DNA of 6,970 nt from CAZIWJ01 sp964542855 (GCA_964542855.1 CAZIWJ010000198.1:1-6970); one strand, 5' to 3'; positions 1 through 6,203 are shown, counted from the stretch's first letter. A program made the numbers and translations. Notes: generated by a model from the sequence alone, not told the origin.

Positions 1-574
1 CACTTTGCGGTATTTGACAAACTTTCGCACCACCCCGTTCGGACGTAACCGGGCGTTTTTCATGAACCGGTACACTTTTTTGCGGTTGATGCAATAACCC
101 ATTTCCCGGTATTCAGCGGTGATATTAGCCGGGAAGCCAGACAGTAGCCATAAAAAGGACGGGAAAGGATCTCTTCTATCACCCCGAACACCACCGGGTT
201 ATTTACCCAACCCTGTTCCCGATGCCGGGTTTGCTTGCTGGGTAAGCGGTCTTTTCTACCTGCTTTCGGACGGTAGTAATAAACGCTCGCTGGCATACCT
301 GTTGCATCACTTTTCGCTTACTCACACCAAATTTTAAGGATAAAGCGCCCACTAAATTTTTCAGCACGGCTGCCGCTTGGATTGTCGATCCCAACAGCTG
401 CACTGCGCCAGTTGCACTGCGTCTCCAGGGCCAGTTCCTTATCCACCGGGGCGACGCACGCTTATAGAAAGTAGCGGTACTCACATCATGTTTGCTACAA
501 GCTTGCATCACTCCTGCTTGCTCTGCATCCCGCAGAATCGTCAGTTTCTCTTGCTTACTCCAACGTTTGTAATT
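1..574 (-). pseudogene. IS3-family transposase (OrfA/OrfB) remnant, frameshifted and cut by window edge
   Basis: Reading the minus strand from about 574 down gives an OrfA-like start (KRWSKQEKLTILRDAEQAG, then MQACSKHDVSTATFYK), a transposase helix-turn-helix. The text then changes frame around 455-440 (DKELALET), again near 390-410, and returns to LVGALSLKFGVSKRKV near 360-310. Near 297 it shifts once more into an OrfB-like stretch (MPASVYYYRPKAGRKD, later RPFYGY). Near 133 a one-base loss moves it to ITAEYREMGYCINRKKV and RLRPNGVVRKFVKYRK, which runs off the left edge. These are characteristic IS3-family segments. OrfA has no usable start: a TGA at 577-575 precedes it directly. An OrfA/OrfB programmed frameshift could explain one break but not four. 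The DDE catalytic part would lie outside the window. It is a dead copy as far as can be seen. Confidence 0.88.
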
Positions 575-620
575 TCAACTAATCGTTCTAAATAACCGAT
601 TTTAGTAAAGTATAGAAAAT

Positions 621-647
621 CGTCCAGTTATTTAGGGGCCTGAGACA
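621..647 (-). repeat. Probable terminal inverted repeat of the IS3-family element
   Basis: The minus strand begins TGTCTCAGGCCCC at 647, then continues TAAATAACTGGACG. IS3-family ends typically start with TG, with a run of C and a TGGAC-like block. The partner repeat is outside the window, so this rests on resemblance and position just upstream of OrfA. Confidence 0.55.
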
Positions 648-772
648 GCGAACCTGATTTAGCTCAAGAACTGGTTGCCGTTTTGTGAAAGTACTGCTTA
701 TTTAGTAGGGTGGTAAAAGGCTGCACAGATAGCAATCCGGTACAGCAGTGGTAACTTCAGATTGATGGAAAA

Positions 773-805
773 CGGTTAAAGTAAGCGGTAGCGGTGAAGT
801 AACCG
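773..805 (-). terminator. Weak terminator-like hairpin downstream of the XRE gene
   Basis: On the minus strand, CGGTTA (805-800) and TAACCG (778-773) can pair around a 21-base loop, followed by TTTTCC. It starts five bases after the XRE stop codon, where a terminator is expected. The stem is short and the loop long, so this is tentative. The rest of 648-809 holds no gene I can see in either strand. Confidence 0.3.
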
Positions 806-809
806 ATTG

Positions 810-1028
810 TTAGTGATGGCCCGGGCTGCCGTAATGCTGAAGTACTTTTTCAATCCTGGATTGGATGTGCGGGGTTGCCTTGCGCCGGCCGGTTTCTATG
901 GTTGAATAGGTGCCGTTTGAAATTTTTACGTATTTGGCAATTTTCCACTGGGGAAGCCTGAGCTCCTTGCGTCGCGACTTTAATTCGTGCTGCCACTTCT
1001 CATAATCATCGATCGTATGCTGTTCCAT
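810..1028 (-). CDS. Small XRE/Cro-family helix-turn-helix transcriptional regulator
   Basis: This 72-residue protein is a single Cro/C1-type helix-turn-helix domain, roughly residues 15-65. The signature is visible as ELKSRRKELRLPQWKIAKYV, followed by KISNGTYSTIETGRRKATP, where the recognition helix is SNGTYSTIETG. There is no second domain, so it should be a cytoplasmic DNA-binding dimer, like restriction-system controller proteins or antitoxin-type regulators in size. The ATG at 1028 is the only plausible start; no Shine-Dalgarno is evident. It is divergent from the mcrBC-like pair, and the shared upstream region carries a perfect inverted repeat at 1095-1119. I infer that it regulates itself and perhaps the restriction genes. 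A stand-alone regulator left over from another mobile segment is also possible. No toxin partner is visible beside it. Confidence 0.85.
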   Translation of the reverse strand: MEQHTIDDYEKWQHELKSRRKELRLPQWKIAKYVKISNGTYSTIETGRRKATPHIQSRIEKVLQHYGSPGHH

Positions 1029-1070
1029 GTGCTTTGGATGTAAAAGGATTACAAATAAGAAGGCTAAATA

Positions 1071-1119
1071 TTCATTTTAATATAATAAATGATTTTCATT
1101 TTAACATTTTTAAAATGAA
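1071..1119. promoter_or_regulatory. Candidate operator: perfect inverted repeat plus an extra direct half-site
   Basis: TTCATTTTAA (1095-1104), five bases, then TTAAAATGAA (1110-1119) is a perfect 10+10 inverted repeat. A further identical TTCATTTTAA lies at 1071-1080, and a short reversed half (AAATGA) at 1087-1092, so half-sites alternate in orientation over about 50 bases. The set lies 43-91 bases upstream of the XRE start codon, a usual place for an autoregulatory site of a dimeric helix-turn-helix protein. The base composition is very AT-rich, so some repetition is expected by chance, but a perfect 10-base arm is not trivial. Binding is inferred. Confidence 0.5.
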
Positions 1120-1160
1120 TTGACTTAATACAACGAACTTAAATTACAGTCACAGGTAAT

Positions 1161-1178
1161 CCCGGTTATTTAACCGGG
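1161..1178. repeat. Perfect hairpin-forming inverted repeat, CCCGGTTA / TAACCGGG
   Basis: Eight-base arms separated by TT make a compact GC-rich hairpin in the mcrB-xre intergenic region. No T-run follows on either strand, so it is not an ordinary intrinsic terminator. It could be a second protein-binding site or a relic. Confidence 0.5.
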
Positions 1179-1204
1179 AAGATTAGCGGGCAGTGACCAG
1201 TTTG

Positions 1205-1212
1205 TATATTTG
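1205..1212 (+). promoter_or_regulatory. Possible promoter -7 element (TATATTTG) pointing to mcrB
   Basis: TATATTTG matches the Bacteroidota -7 consensus TAnnTTTG exactly. I could not find a convincing TTTG -33 element 19-21 bases upstream, so only half of the promoter is supported. If used, transcription would start near 1219 and give a leader of roughly 250 bases before the mcrB ATG at 1470, containing the hairpin at 1261-1289. Confidence 0.3.
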
Positions 1213-1254
1213 CAGCGAAAGGGCCGGCTTTCATTGCAAAAGCTCGGTATGCTG

Positions 1255-1289
1255 TAAAAAATTACCTTCACTCAAAGAATGAAGGTAAT
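1255..1289 (-). terminator. Leftward intrinsic terminator in the mcrB upstream region
   Basis: On the minus strand, a perfect ten-base stem (ATTACCTTCA at 1289-1280 with TGAAGGTAAT at 1270-1261) encloses a nine-base loop and is followed by a run of Ts ending near 1256. This is a good rho-independent terminator for transcripts going left. On the plus strand the hairpin has no T-run. No established minus-strand gene lies just to its right, so it may end an antisense or small transcript. Confidence 0.6.
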
Positions 1290-1323
1290 CGCTAACTCTT
1301 ACTTACATGCTATGAAACTAGAT

Positions 1324-1401
1324 TTAATGCTCTATAATTTCACCAAGGGCGTTTAAAAAAACAAATATTATTATCACTTTATAATTGTGGTATTTGCCCA
1401 T
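1324..1401 (-). other. Doubtful 25-codon reading frame, hydrophobic, ending 34 bases before the leftward terminator
   Basis: An ATG at 1401 opens MGKYHNYKVIIIFVFLNALG and five more residues before TAA at 1324. The middle (KVIIIFVFL) is a short hydrophobic stretch flanked by charged residues, the general look of small membrane peptides such as type I toxins. It is followed by the leftward terminator at 1289-1255. Against it: no ribosome site, no clear promoter, and a random plus-strand frame of the same length overlaps it (1279-1356). Kept as a candidate only. Confidence 0.15.
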
Positions 1402-1469
1402 AAGTGTTCATTACATTCGCTTCATTTTCTTTTCCCCGCAAAAGGGATCAGCAACGAGGATTAACCTGT

Positions 1470-2912
1470 ATGAAAAACAGCCACCCGCTAAATATTATTT
1501 ATCACGGTCCTCCCGGTACAGGGAAAACCTGGCGGGCGTGTAAACTGGCCATGGAAATTGTAAGTGGAAAAAAGCACGAAAAACACGAAAAGCTTGGCGA
1601 ATACATTTACGAAGGGCGGGTTGGTATGATGACTTTTCACGCCTCAATGGGGTACGAAGACTTTATAGAAGGCATCCGGCCGTTTACCAGCGACGAAAAG
1701 CAGGTATTGTACGAAGTTGAAGACGGTATTTTTAAGCAATTGTGTACCCGTGCTACTTATTCGCTTTACCGAACCTGGCAGAAACGCCTGGCGGCCCGTA
1801 AACCCGATTTCGATAAACTATATAAAGAATTCATTGACTTCCTCTCGAGAATGATGGCCGATGAAGAGGCCAAAGAATATGTATTCGAAACAGCAACGGG
1901 AAAAATGGTGATGCTCGAACGGATTGGACGAAATTATTCGCTGGTGTTTCGCTATTTGAAAGGTTCCCGTAGTTACGCAGTATCGAAAAGGAGGCTGGAA
2001 AAGCTATACAATGAGTTTGCCGGTATTGAATCGATTAACCAGGTAGTTCAGGACATCAAGCAAGCCATCGGGAAAGGAAACGAGCCGCTATACTGGGCGG
2101 TATTTAACCGGTTAAAAGAGTTTGAGCAAAACGTAAACCTGGCCAAACAACTTTCGGGAGACGTAGAAAATGAGCCGCCTTATGAGGATATGAAAGTGCT
2201 GATTGCAGACTTTGATTTTCAGAAACTAACTACAGGCGACTATGAAAAAGCTGATAAATTTGTGATGGTTATCGATGAAATTAACCGCGGTAATGTTGCT
2301 GCTATCATGGGCGAACTCATTACCATTATAGAGGAAAACAGGCGAGCCGGAATGCCCCAGGCGCTAAGCACCCGGCTGCCCCACTCGAAGGAGTCGTTTA
2401 CCGTTCCTCCAAATTTGCACATTATTGCCACCATGAACACTGCCAACCAGAACATTACCCAAATTGATCATGCATTAAGAAGGAGATTTTTGTTTCGTAA
2501 ACTGGCTCCGGATGCCAGCCTCCTGAAACCGGTAGCTGGCATTGACTTGCCACGACTGCTGCGAACCATTAATGGGCGTATTTCCAGTTTAATTGACGAA
2601 GACCACCAGGTGGGCCATGCTTACCTGATGCCGGTACTTCAGGCCACTGCACCCGTAAAAAAGCTGCACGAAATATTTTATGAGCAAATCGTTCCTTTGC
2701 TGGGGTCTTTTTTTATGAACGACTACTACTCGATGGGCAAGGTGCTGGGTAATGAATTCATTAGCCATTCACCGGAAAGCATTAGTTTTGCCAAAGGGTT
2801 CTCAGCAGAAGAAGAGCAGGCTCCCTACTTCGTTTCATCTCAAAAAGGTGTTGTGCAGTACCTAGAAAGAGCCGCGTTTAAAAAAGCCCTGAAGTCGGTT
2901 TATGAGCAATAA
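1470..2912 (+). CDS. mcrB: McrB-like AAA+ NTPase subunit of a type IV (modification-dependent) restriction system
   Basis: In McrBC systems this subunit forms a ring that recognises modified DNA, hydrolyses GTP and drives the McrC nuclease. The ATG at 1470 is preferred: AGGA at 1457-1460 lies nine bases upstream, and Walker A comes 12 residues in; the in-frame GTG at 1404 adds only an unconserved tail. The product is 480 residues. Seen: Walker A GPPGTGKT (13-20), the FHASMGYEDFIEGIRP block (56-71), Walker B VMVIDEINRGN (265-275), the sensor region IIATMNTANQN (318-328), and IDHALRRRF (332-340) with the arginine cluster. A C-terminal helical lid runs from about 360 and contains VGHAYLMP. The usual N-terminal DNA-binding domain of E. 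coli McrB is absent. Instead, about 125 residues (98-222), rich in Lys and Arg, sit between Walker A and Walker B. The family signature NTAD reads NTAN, so nucleotide preference is uncertain. It overlaps mcrC by 11 bases, so translation is probably coupled. Confidence 0.9.
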   Translation: MKNSHPLNIIYHGPPGTGKTWRACKLAMEIVSGKKHEKHEKLGEYIYEGRVGMMTFHASMGYEDFIEGIRPFTSDEKQVLYEVEDGIFKQLCTRATYSLYRTWQKRLAARKPDFDKLYKEFIDFLSRMMADEEAKEYVFETATGKMVMLERIGRNYSLVFRYLKGSRSYAVSKRRLEKLYNEFAGIESINQVVQDIKQAIGKGNEPLYWAVFNRLKEFEQNVNLAKQLSGDVENEPPYEDMKVLIADFDFQKLTTGDYEKADKFVMVIDEINRGNVAAIMGELITIIEENRRAGMPQALSTRLPHSKESFTVPPNLHIIATMNTANQNITQIDHALRRRFLFRKLAPDASLLKPVAGIDLPRLLRTINGRISSLIDEDHQVGHAYLMPVLQATAPVKKLHEIFYEQIVPLLGSFFMNDYYSMGKVLGNEFISHSPESISFAKGFSAEEEQAPYFVSSQKGVVQYLERAAFKKALKSVYEQ

Positions 2913-4134
2913 GAAATTACTCAGCGTATTTGAACAACAGGAAATAGCAGTTACTGAAAACGCCCGGGAAAGTGGCCTTTCGTGGCGTGAATATACATTA
3001 CTGGAAAAATACGGGGAGAAAACCAACTACCGCTTGTTTACCATTTATGGCAAGCGCGTAAAGTTTCATCAGTACGTGGGGGTGTTCAGGGCCGGTGATT
3101 TAACCATAGAAATTTTACCTAAAACAGTAAATTCCAATAGCGACCGGAGGTTGGCAAGAAGTAATTTTTACCGCTTGCTCGGCCTGGCCCAAAAGTGGCA
3201 GCGCGGGTTGCCAACTAGTAATAGCCAATTAATGGTTAACCCGGGTATTCCTTTCGATGAACGGATATGTGCTGAATTGCTGGATAAGCTTTATCAGTTG
3301 GTGCATTCCGGGAGTTTTACCCAACCGGGTGAAGAAATTACTGAAGCCTCTTATTACGGAGGAAAAGTATTATTTAACAAGCAATTCAGGAAAGCACCCC
3401 CAAGAAACCTGCAATGGACCACCCGGAAACATCATACTAAAGCACAGCGACCGGTTAACCACTGGTTGTCGTTAATCCTTGTGCTCATCAGGTCAGAGAG
3501 CCGAACGGAACAGTTGCGAAGCAGGGCCGGGGATCTGCAGGTTTTTTTTCCCGAACCCATGAAAGAGGCAGACTTTGCCCAGTACCGCTTTCCGGTTAAC
3601 CTGCCACCGGTATACCGGCCGGTACTTGCACTGGCCCGTAAACTTGCTAGTATTTACAGGCCCGATTACCACGGGGATGGGGAAGGATTACTATTCGATA
3701 TGAACCAGCTTTTTGAAGCTGCGATTACCAATCTGTTAAAGCAGGGGTTGCCCGAAAACTGGGAAATAAAAGTTAAGCCTACCTACAGGTTTTGGGGAGA
3801 GCAGGTATTGCAACCGGATATTATGATATCAGCTCCCGGGCAAATAATAGTACTCGATTGCAAATGGAAGAAATTACCGGGAAACCGGGTGAACAACGAT
3901 GATTTAAGGCAAATTTACACTTACTGCAAATATTCGGGTGCTTCTAAAGGAATCCTGGTGTATCCGTGCACCGGTAAAACAACCGGTTTCAGTTACCCCT
4001 TTAAATCAGAAGCCTTTCCCGCTTCAGTATCGGTTACCTGCGAGGTAAAATTTATTGATCTGTTCAAAATCCCGGATAAACAGATGATCCAATCTATATT
4101 TACCAACCTGTTCGTTCAGGATCAGCACCAGTAA
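2902..4134 (+). CDS. mcrC: McrC-like PD-(D/E)xK nuclease subunit of the restriction system
   Basis: This is the DNA-cutting partner of McrB. The 410-residue protein (E. coli McrC is about 348) has the McrC N-terminal region with a beta-rich block YVGVFRAGDLTIEILPK (58-74), a helical middle, and a C-terminal nuclease core. Catalytic residues visible: D306 in QPDIM, D319 and K321 in VLDCKWK. The 13-residue spacing between the two Asp equals that of E. coli McrC (D244, D257, K259). A QxxxY-like pair, Q337 and Y341, follows in LRQIYTY, as in RecB/Cas4-type nucleases. All key residues are present, so it should be active. The ATG at 2902 lies inside the mcrB 3' end, the usual arrangement for a co-translated complex. 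The N-terminal extension of about 60 residues could adapt it to the unusual McrB. Bases 4135-4186 downstream carry a small hairpin. Confidence 0.92.
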   Translation: MSNKKLLSVFEQQEIAVTENARESGLSWREYTLLEKYGEKTNYRLFTIYGKRVKFHQYVGVFRAGDLTIEILPKTVNSNSDRRLARSNFYRLLGLAQKWQRGLPTSNSQLMVNPGIPFDERICAELLDKLYQLVHSGSFTQPGEEITEASYYGGKVLFNKQFRKAPPRNLQWTTRKHHTKAQRPVNHWLSLILVLIRSESRTEQLRSRAGDLQVFFPEPMKEADFAQYRFPVNLPPVYRPVLALARKLASIYRPDYHGDGEGLLFDMNQLFEAAITNLLKQGLPENWEIKVKPTYRFWGEQVLQPDIMISAPGQIIVLDCKWKKLPGNRVNNDDLRQIYTYCKYSGASKGILVYPCTGKTTGFSYPFKSEAFPASVSVTCEVKFIDLFKIPDKQMIQSIFTNLFVQDQHQ

Positions 4135-4140
4135 CCAGAA

Positions 4141-4156
4141 AGGTAAAAACTTACCT
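4141..4156 (+). terminator. Short hairpin after mcrC, possible weak terminator
   Basis: AGGTAA and TTACCT pair perfectly around AAAC, six bases after the mcrC stop codon. A T-rich stretch (TTTTCTTG) begins five bases past the stem. The stem is only six base pairs, so termination would be weak. It sits just before the next promoter. Confidence 0.35.
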
Positions 4157-4164
4157 GCATTTTC

Positions 4165-4194
4165 TTGAATAAGCGAGGCTAACCGCTAATTTTG
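4165..4194 (+). promoter_or_regulatory. Bacteroidota-type promoter of the universal stress protein gene
   Basis: TTG at 4165-4167 and TAATTTTG at 4187-4194 are separated by 19 bases, matching the phylum's -33/-7 consensus (TTG, 19-21 bases, TAnnTTTG). Transcription would begin around 4200, about 12 bases before the ATG at 4213. This rules out the in-frame TTG at 4192 as the start codon, because it lies inside the promoter. Confidence 0.7.
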
Positions 4195-4212
4195 CCCAAA
4201 AACATCCTGACT

Positions 4213-4977
4213 ATGAGTAACGTGCTTGTTCCTACCGATTTTTCAACCCATACAGATCTGGCAACTTCTTACGGTATTGAACTGGCCAATATACTGGGTA
4301 CTGGCTTAACTCTTTTTCATGCACACATTACCGATAATAAGGAAGAACTGCAGGAAAAATTAACTAAAGAAGCCGAGGCCGCTTCTGCCAAGGTAGAACA
4401 GGTTAACCAGGTAATTAAAAAAGGCCCTGTGCTTGTTCAGCTCACCCAGTTGCTGAGTGAAGAAAAATTTTCCGGCTTAGTAATGGTAACCCGGGAGGAA
4501 GATAAACTGGATCTGACGCTGGGCAGTATGACCGTTGAAATTGCCAATAAGGTAAAATTACCCGTTCTCATCATTCCTGAAGATTGCAAGCAGGGAGAAA
4601 TCAGCAAGCTTGCTTTAATTGCCGACTTTGTAAAGCCTAAAAAAGATATCCCTGCCCTAAAATACCTGAAATTGCTCAGGGAAAAGGCTGTTAAGGAGAT
4701 GCACTGGTACAAGCCTGAACTGCAGGAGCAGAATAACAAAGAAGATGAAACGCTAGATGCTTTAATGAAAGAGCTGTCTTTAGATTCCCCGCAGCCAGTA
4801 CCGGCAGATAATCAGGATACCATACTGGAGCACATCAAACAACTGCAGGATAAGCAGCAGTTTGACGCTTTTTTCCTACCTGCTTCTCAGACTTTATTCG
4901 TTAACATGTTTCCGGGAAACCTGGGAAAGAAGATTGCGATGATGACCGGAAAACCTGTGTTTATTCACAATTTGTAA
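4213..4977 (+). CDS. Tandem-domain universal stress protein, divergent
   Basis: The 254-residue protein has two UspA-like units. Domain 1 (about 1-124) starts with the family's VLVPTDFS (4-11) and ends LGSMTVEIANKVKLPVLIIPED (103-124), the classic ATP-loop end of the fold. The preceding GxxGR loop, usually part of ATP binding, is replaced by REEDKLD (94-100), so this domain may not bind ATP. Domain 2 (about 132-254) is more eroded but ends LGKKIAMMTGKPVFIHN (237-253), the same helix-strand pattern. Universal stress proteins are cytoplasmic and often bind ATP or AMP; the exact role here is unknown. The ATG at 4213 is chosen over the TTG at 4192 because the first beta strand then begins at the usual position and the TTG lies in the promoter. 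It is independent of the mcrBC pair, with its own promoter. No ribosome site is seen. Confidence 0.85.
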   Translation: MSNVLVPTDFSTHTDLATSYGIELANILGTGLTLFHAHITDNKEELQEKLTKEAEAASAKVEQVNQVIKKGPVLVQLTQLLSEEKFSGLVMVTREEDKLDLTLGSMTVEIANKVKLPVLIIPEDCKQGEISKLALIADFVKPKKDIPALKYLKLLREKAVKEMHWYKPELQEQNNKEDETLDALMKELSLDSPQPVPADNQDTILEHIKQLQDKQQFDAFFLPASQTLFVNMFPGNLGKKIAMMTGKPVFIHNL

Positions 4978-5142
4978 ATTCGTGGCTGTTCAGCGTAAGT
5001 TTGGGGGAAGTGCAAGTTTGCCGCGGGAAATATTCCTGGTTAAGTGGCAATAATTTGCTCAAACACTTTCTAATAAGCGCAAAATTTTATATGTTATACA
5101 TCGAATTAGCGATTTGTATTATCCCCAAACTTTATAGGCATC

Positions 5143-5904
5143 ATGAACCTCAAAGATGAACTGATCAGAGCTGACCGCAAACGGCAAAAATCCTATCCCC
5201 AAGTATCGCTGGAACCCCTTAAGGCACGTCTTGCCCATGATGTGCAAATGGAAGAATCGGCAATCACTTCAATGGGTTTATCTTCTAGCCGTGATAAAAT
5301 TGAAACTAAGCATACCTGGCTGAAGCAGCATTATCTGGTACAGCAGTACGATGGAGATGTGTATCACGTTAACGACGTGAAAAAAATATGCATGGACTAC
5401 CGTATGCGAATGCTTCCCAGTTCGTATTATCATGGATACATCGATACTGAATTTGGTGTGAAGGTTCGTAATTTTCAGGAGGCTCATAACTTGAGTACTT
5501 ACGATATGGAAACCAACTTTTACATTGTTGCTCCCAAGGAAGCATTCAACCTGGAAAGAAGAGAACGCCCGGTTAACTTCGACCCCCTGCTTCTTTACAA
5601 GGTAGATGATGATTACTACAAGCTGGTTCACCAGTGGGGCCCCGATTTGAATATTTTTCGCTTCATCTGGGCCTGGTCTCAGCGCGACCTGCCCCAGATG
5701 TCGCTCCATCGTTTTATTGTAACTTTTGTTATCGCCCTGTTACTTTCCGGAGTGATTTTCTACAATTTTGTTCATGCAATTGTGTTTTCTATGGCTATTG
5801 CTACCTTCTTTACTGGTATCCATTACCTGATGCTCAGTACGAATATAGAGGAAATGAAAGACCGTTTTAGCCGGTTCAACTGGAATCAGCCTTGGACTTT
5901 CTGA
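5143..5904 (+). CDS. Unrecognised protein with two C-terminal membrane helices
   Basis: I do not recognise this 253-residue protein. The first 185 residues are charged and aromatic-rich without a signal peptide, and are probably cytoplasmic. Conserved-looking stretches include YLVQQYDGDVYHVND, DTEFGVKVRNFQEAHNL and VDDDYYKLVHQWGPDL. Two adjacent hydrophobic helices follow (about 191-208 and 209-231) with a very short turn, and a charged tail (EEMKDRFSRFNWNQPW) returns to the cytoplasm, making a hairpin anchor with both termini inside. The tail's last codons overlap the next gene. The ATG at 5143 has AGG at 5136-5138. No exact promoter is found in the 165-base gap upstream; TAGCGATTTG at 5107-5116 resembles a -7 element but has the wrong internal spacing. 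It may be a lineage-restricted membrane-tethered protein. Confidence 0.75.
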   Translation: MNLKDELIRADRKRQKSYPQVSLEPLKARLAHDVQMEESAITSMGLSSSRDKIETKHTWLKQHYLVQQYDGDVYHVNDVKKICMDYRMRMLPSSYYHGYIDTEFGVKVRNFQEAHNLSTYDMETNFYIVAPKEAFNLERRERPVNFDPLLLYKVDDDYYKLVHQWGPDLNIFRFIWAWSQRDLPQMSLHRFIVTFVIALLLSGVIFYNFVHAIVFSMAIATFFTGIHYLMLSTNIEEMKDRFSRFNWNQPWTF

Positions 5905-6203
5905 AAAAAGGACTCCTGATTCTTTCGTATGTTTTACTGATCGGCCTCGGGATATTAACTTACTACACCTTGCGCTGGTATAGAATAAAACATGAGCCCA
6001 TTAAGGAAGCTTTCGTGGTAGACGAACGGGTAATCCCTAACGATAGTCTCTTTTATGAAGTAGGTAAACAATACTATTACCGCTACGAGGTGTTTACCCA
6101 ATACACCTCGGGCTCCTTCCCTGTTATTAAAAAGAAAAAGTGGAAAGAATTCAGGGGGATGATAGTAAAAGATTCCGGTAAACTCGTCCACAAACCTTTT
6201 TAA
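5892..6203 (+). CDS. Small unrecognised membrane protein overlapping the upstream gene
   Basis: The 103-residue product has one N-terminal membrane helix (about 7-27, GLLILSYVLLIGLGILTYYTL), then a soluble tail rich in Tyr and Lys (KQYYYRYEVF; VIKKKKWKEFRG). The frame is closed by TAG at 5868-5870, and the only credible starts after that are CTG at 5880 and TTG at 5892. TTG is chosen: GGAA at 5882-5885 lies seven bases upstream, and the membrane helix then begins at residue 7. It overlaps the preceding gene by 13 bases, so the two are very likely cotranscribed and their products may act together at the inner membrane. The family is unknown to me. The tail has no motif that gives a function. 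Confidence 0.65.
   Translation: MDFLKKGLLILSYVLLIGLGILTYYTLRWYRIKHEPIKEAFVVDERVIPNDSLFYEVGKQYYYRYEVFTQYTSGSFPVIKKKKWKEFRGMIVKDSGKLVHKPF

Larger units (their letters stand above)
1..647 (-). mobile_element. Degenerate IS3-family insertion sequence, partial
   Basis: This covers the transposase remnant plus about 70 bases up to the probable element end. The outer end read on the minus strand is TGTCTCAGGCCCC followed by TAAATAACTGGAC, which has the 5'-TG and C-rich/CTGGAC look of IS3-family terminal repeats. The other end and any target-site duplication lie left of the window, so the boundary is inferred from one side only. Confidence 0.75.
1029..1469. other. Intergenic control region between xre and mcrB
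   Basis: This stretch is AT-rich and holds the candidate operator (1071-1119), a GC-rich hairpin (1161-1178), a possible -7 element (1205-1212), a leftward terminator (1255-1289) and a doubtful small frame (1324-1401). No protein gene of normal size or RNA gene is recognisable. A GTG at 1404 is in frame with mcrB but is an unlikely start. Confidence 0.6.

Noticed and set aside
119..595. Plus-strand frames of 72 codons at 119-337 and 377-595
   Set aside because: They lie opposite the IS3 transposase remnant, have no domain or sensible composition, and are shadows of it.
1279..1356. 25-codon plus-strand frame beginning in the hairpin
   Set aside because: No ribosome site, mixed composition, and it starts inside a stem; probably chance. 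It also shows that frames this short arise easily here.
1404..1469. GTG at 1404 as the mcrB start
   Set aside because: It would add 22 unconserved residues; the ATG at 1470 has AGGA nine bases upstream and fits the family start close to Walker A.
2240..2455. Minus-strand frame within mcrB
   Set aside because: Antisense to the Walker B and sensor region of a well-supported gene.
4192..4212. TTG at 4192 as the universal stress protein start
   Set aside because: It falls inside the TAATTTTG promoter element and before the normal first strand of the fold; the ATG at 4213 fits.
5091..5101. ATGTTATACAT inverted repeat in the usp downstream gap
   Set aside because: Only four-base arms in AT-rich DNA; expected by chance.
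5278..5709. 143-codon minus-strand frame within the membrane protein gene
   Set aside because: Long but antisense; the plus-strand frame has membrane helices and a coupled downstream gene, whereas this one shows no recognisable features.
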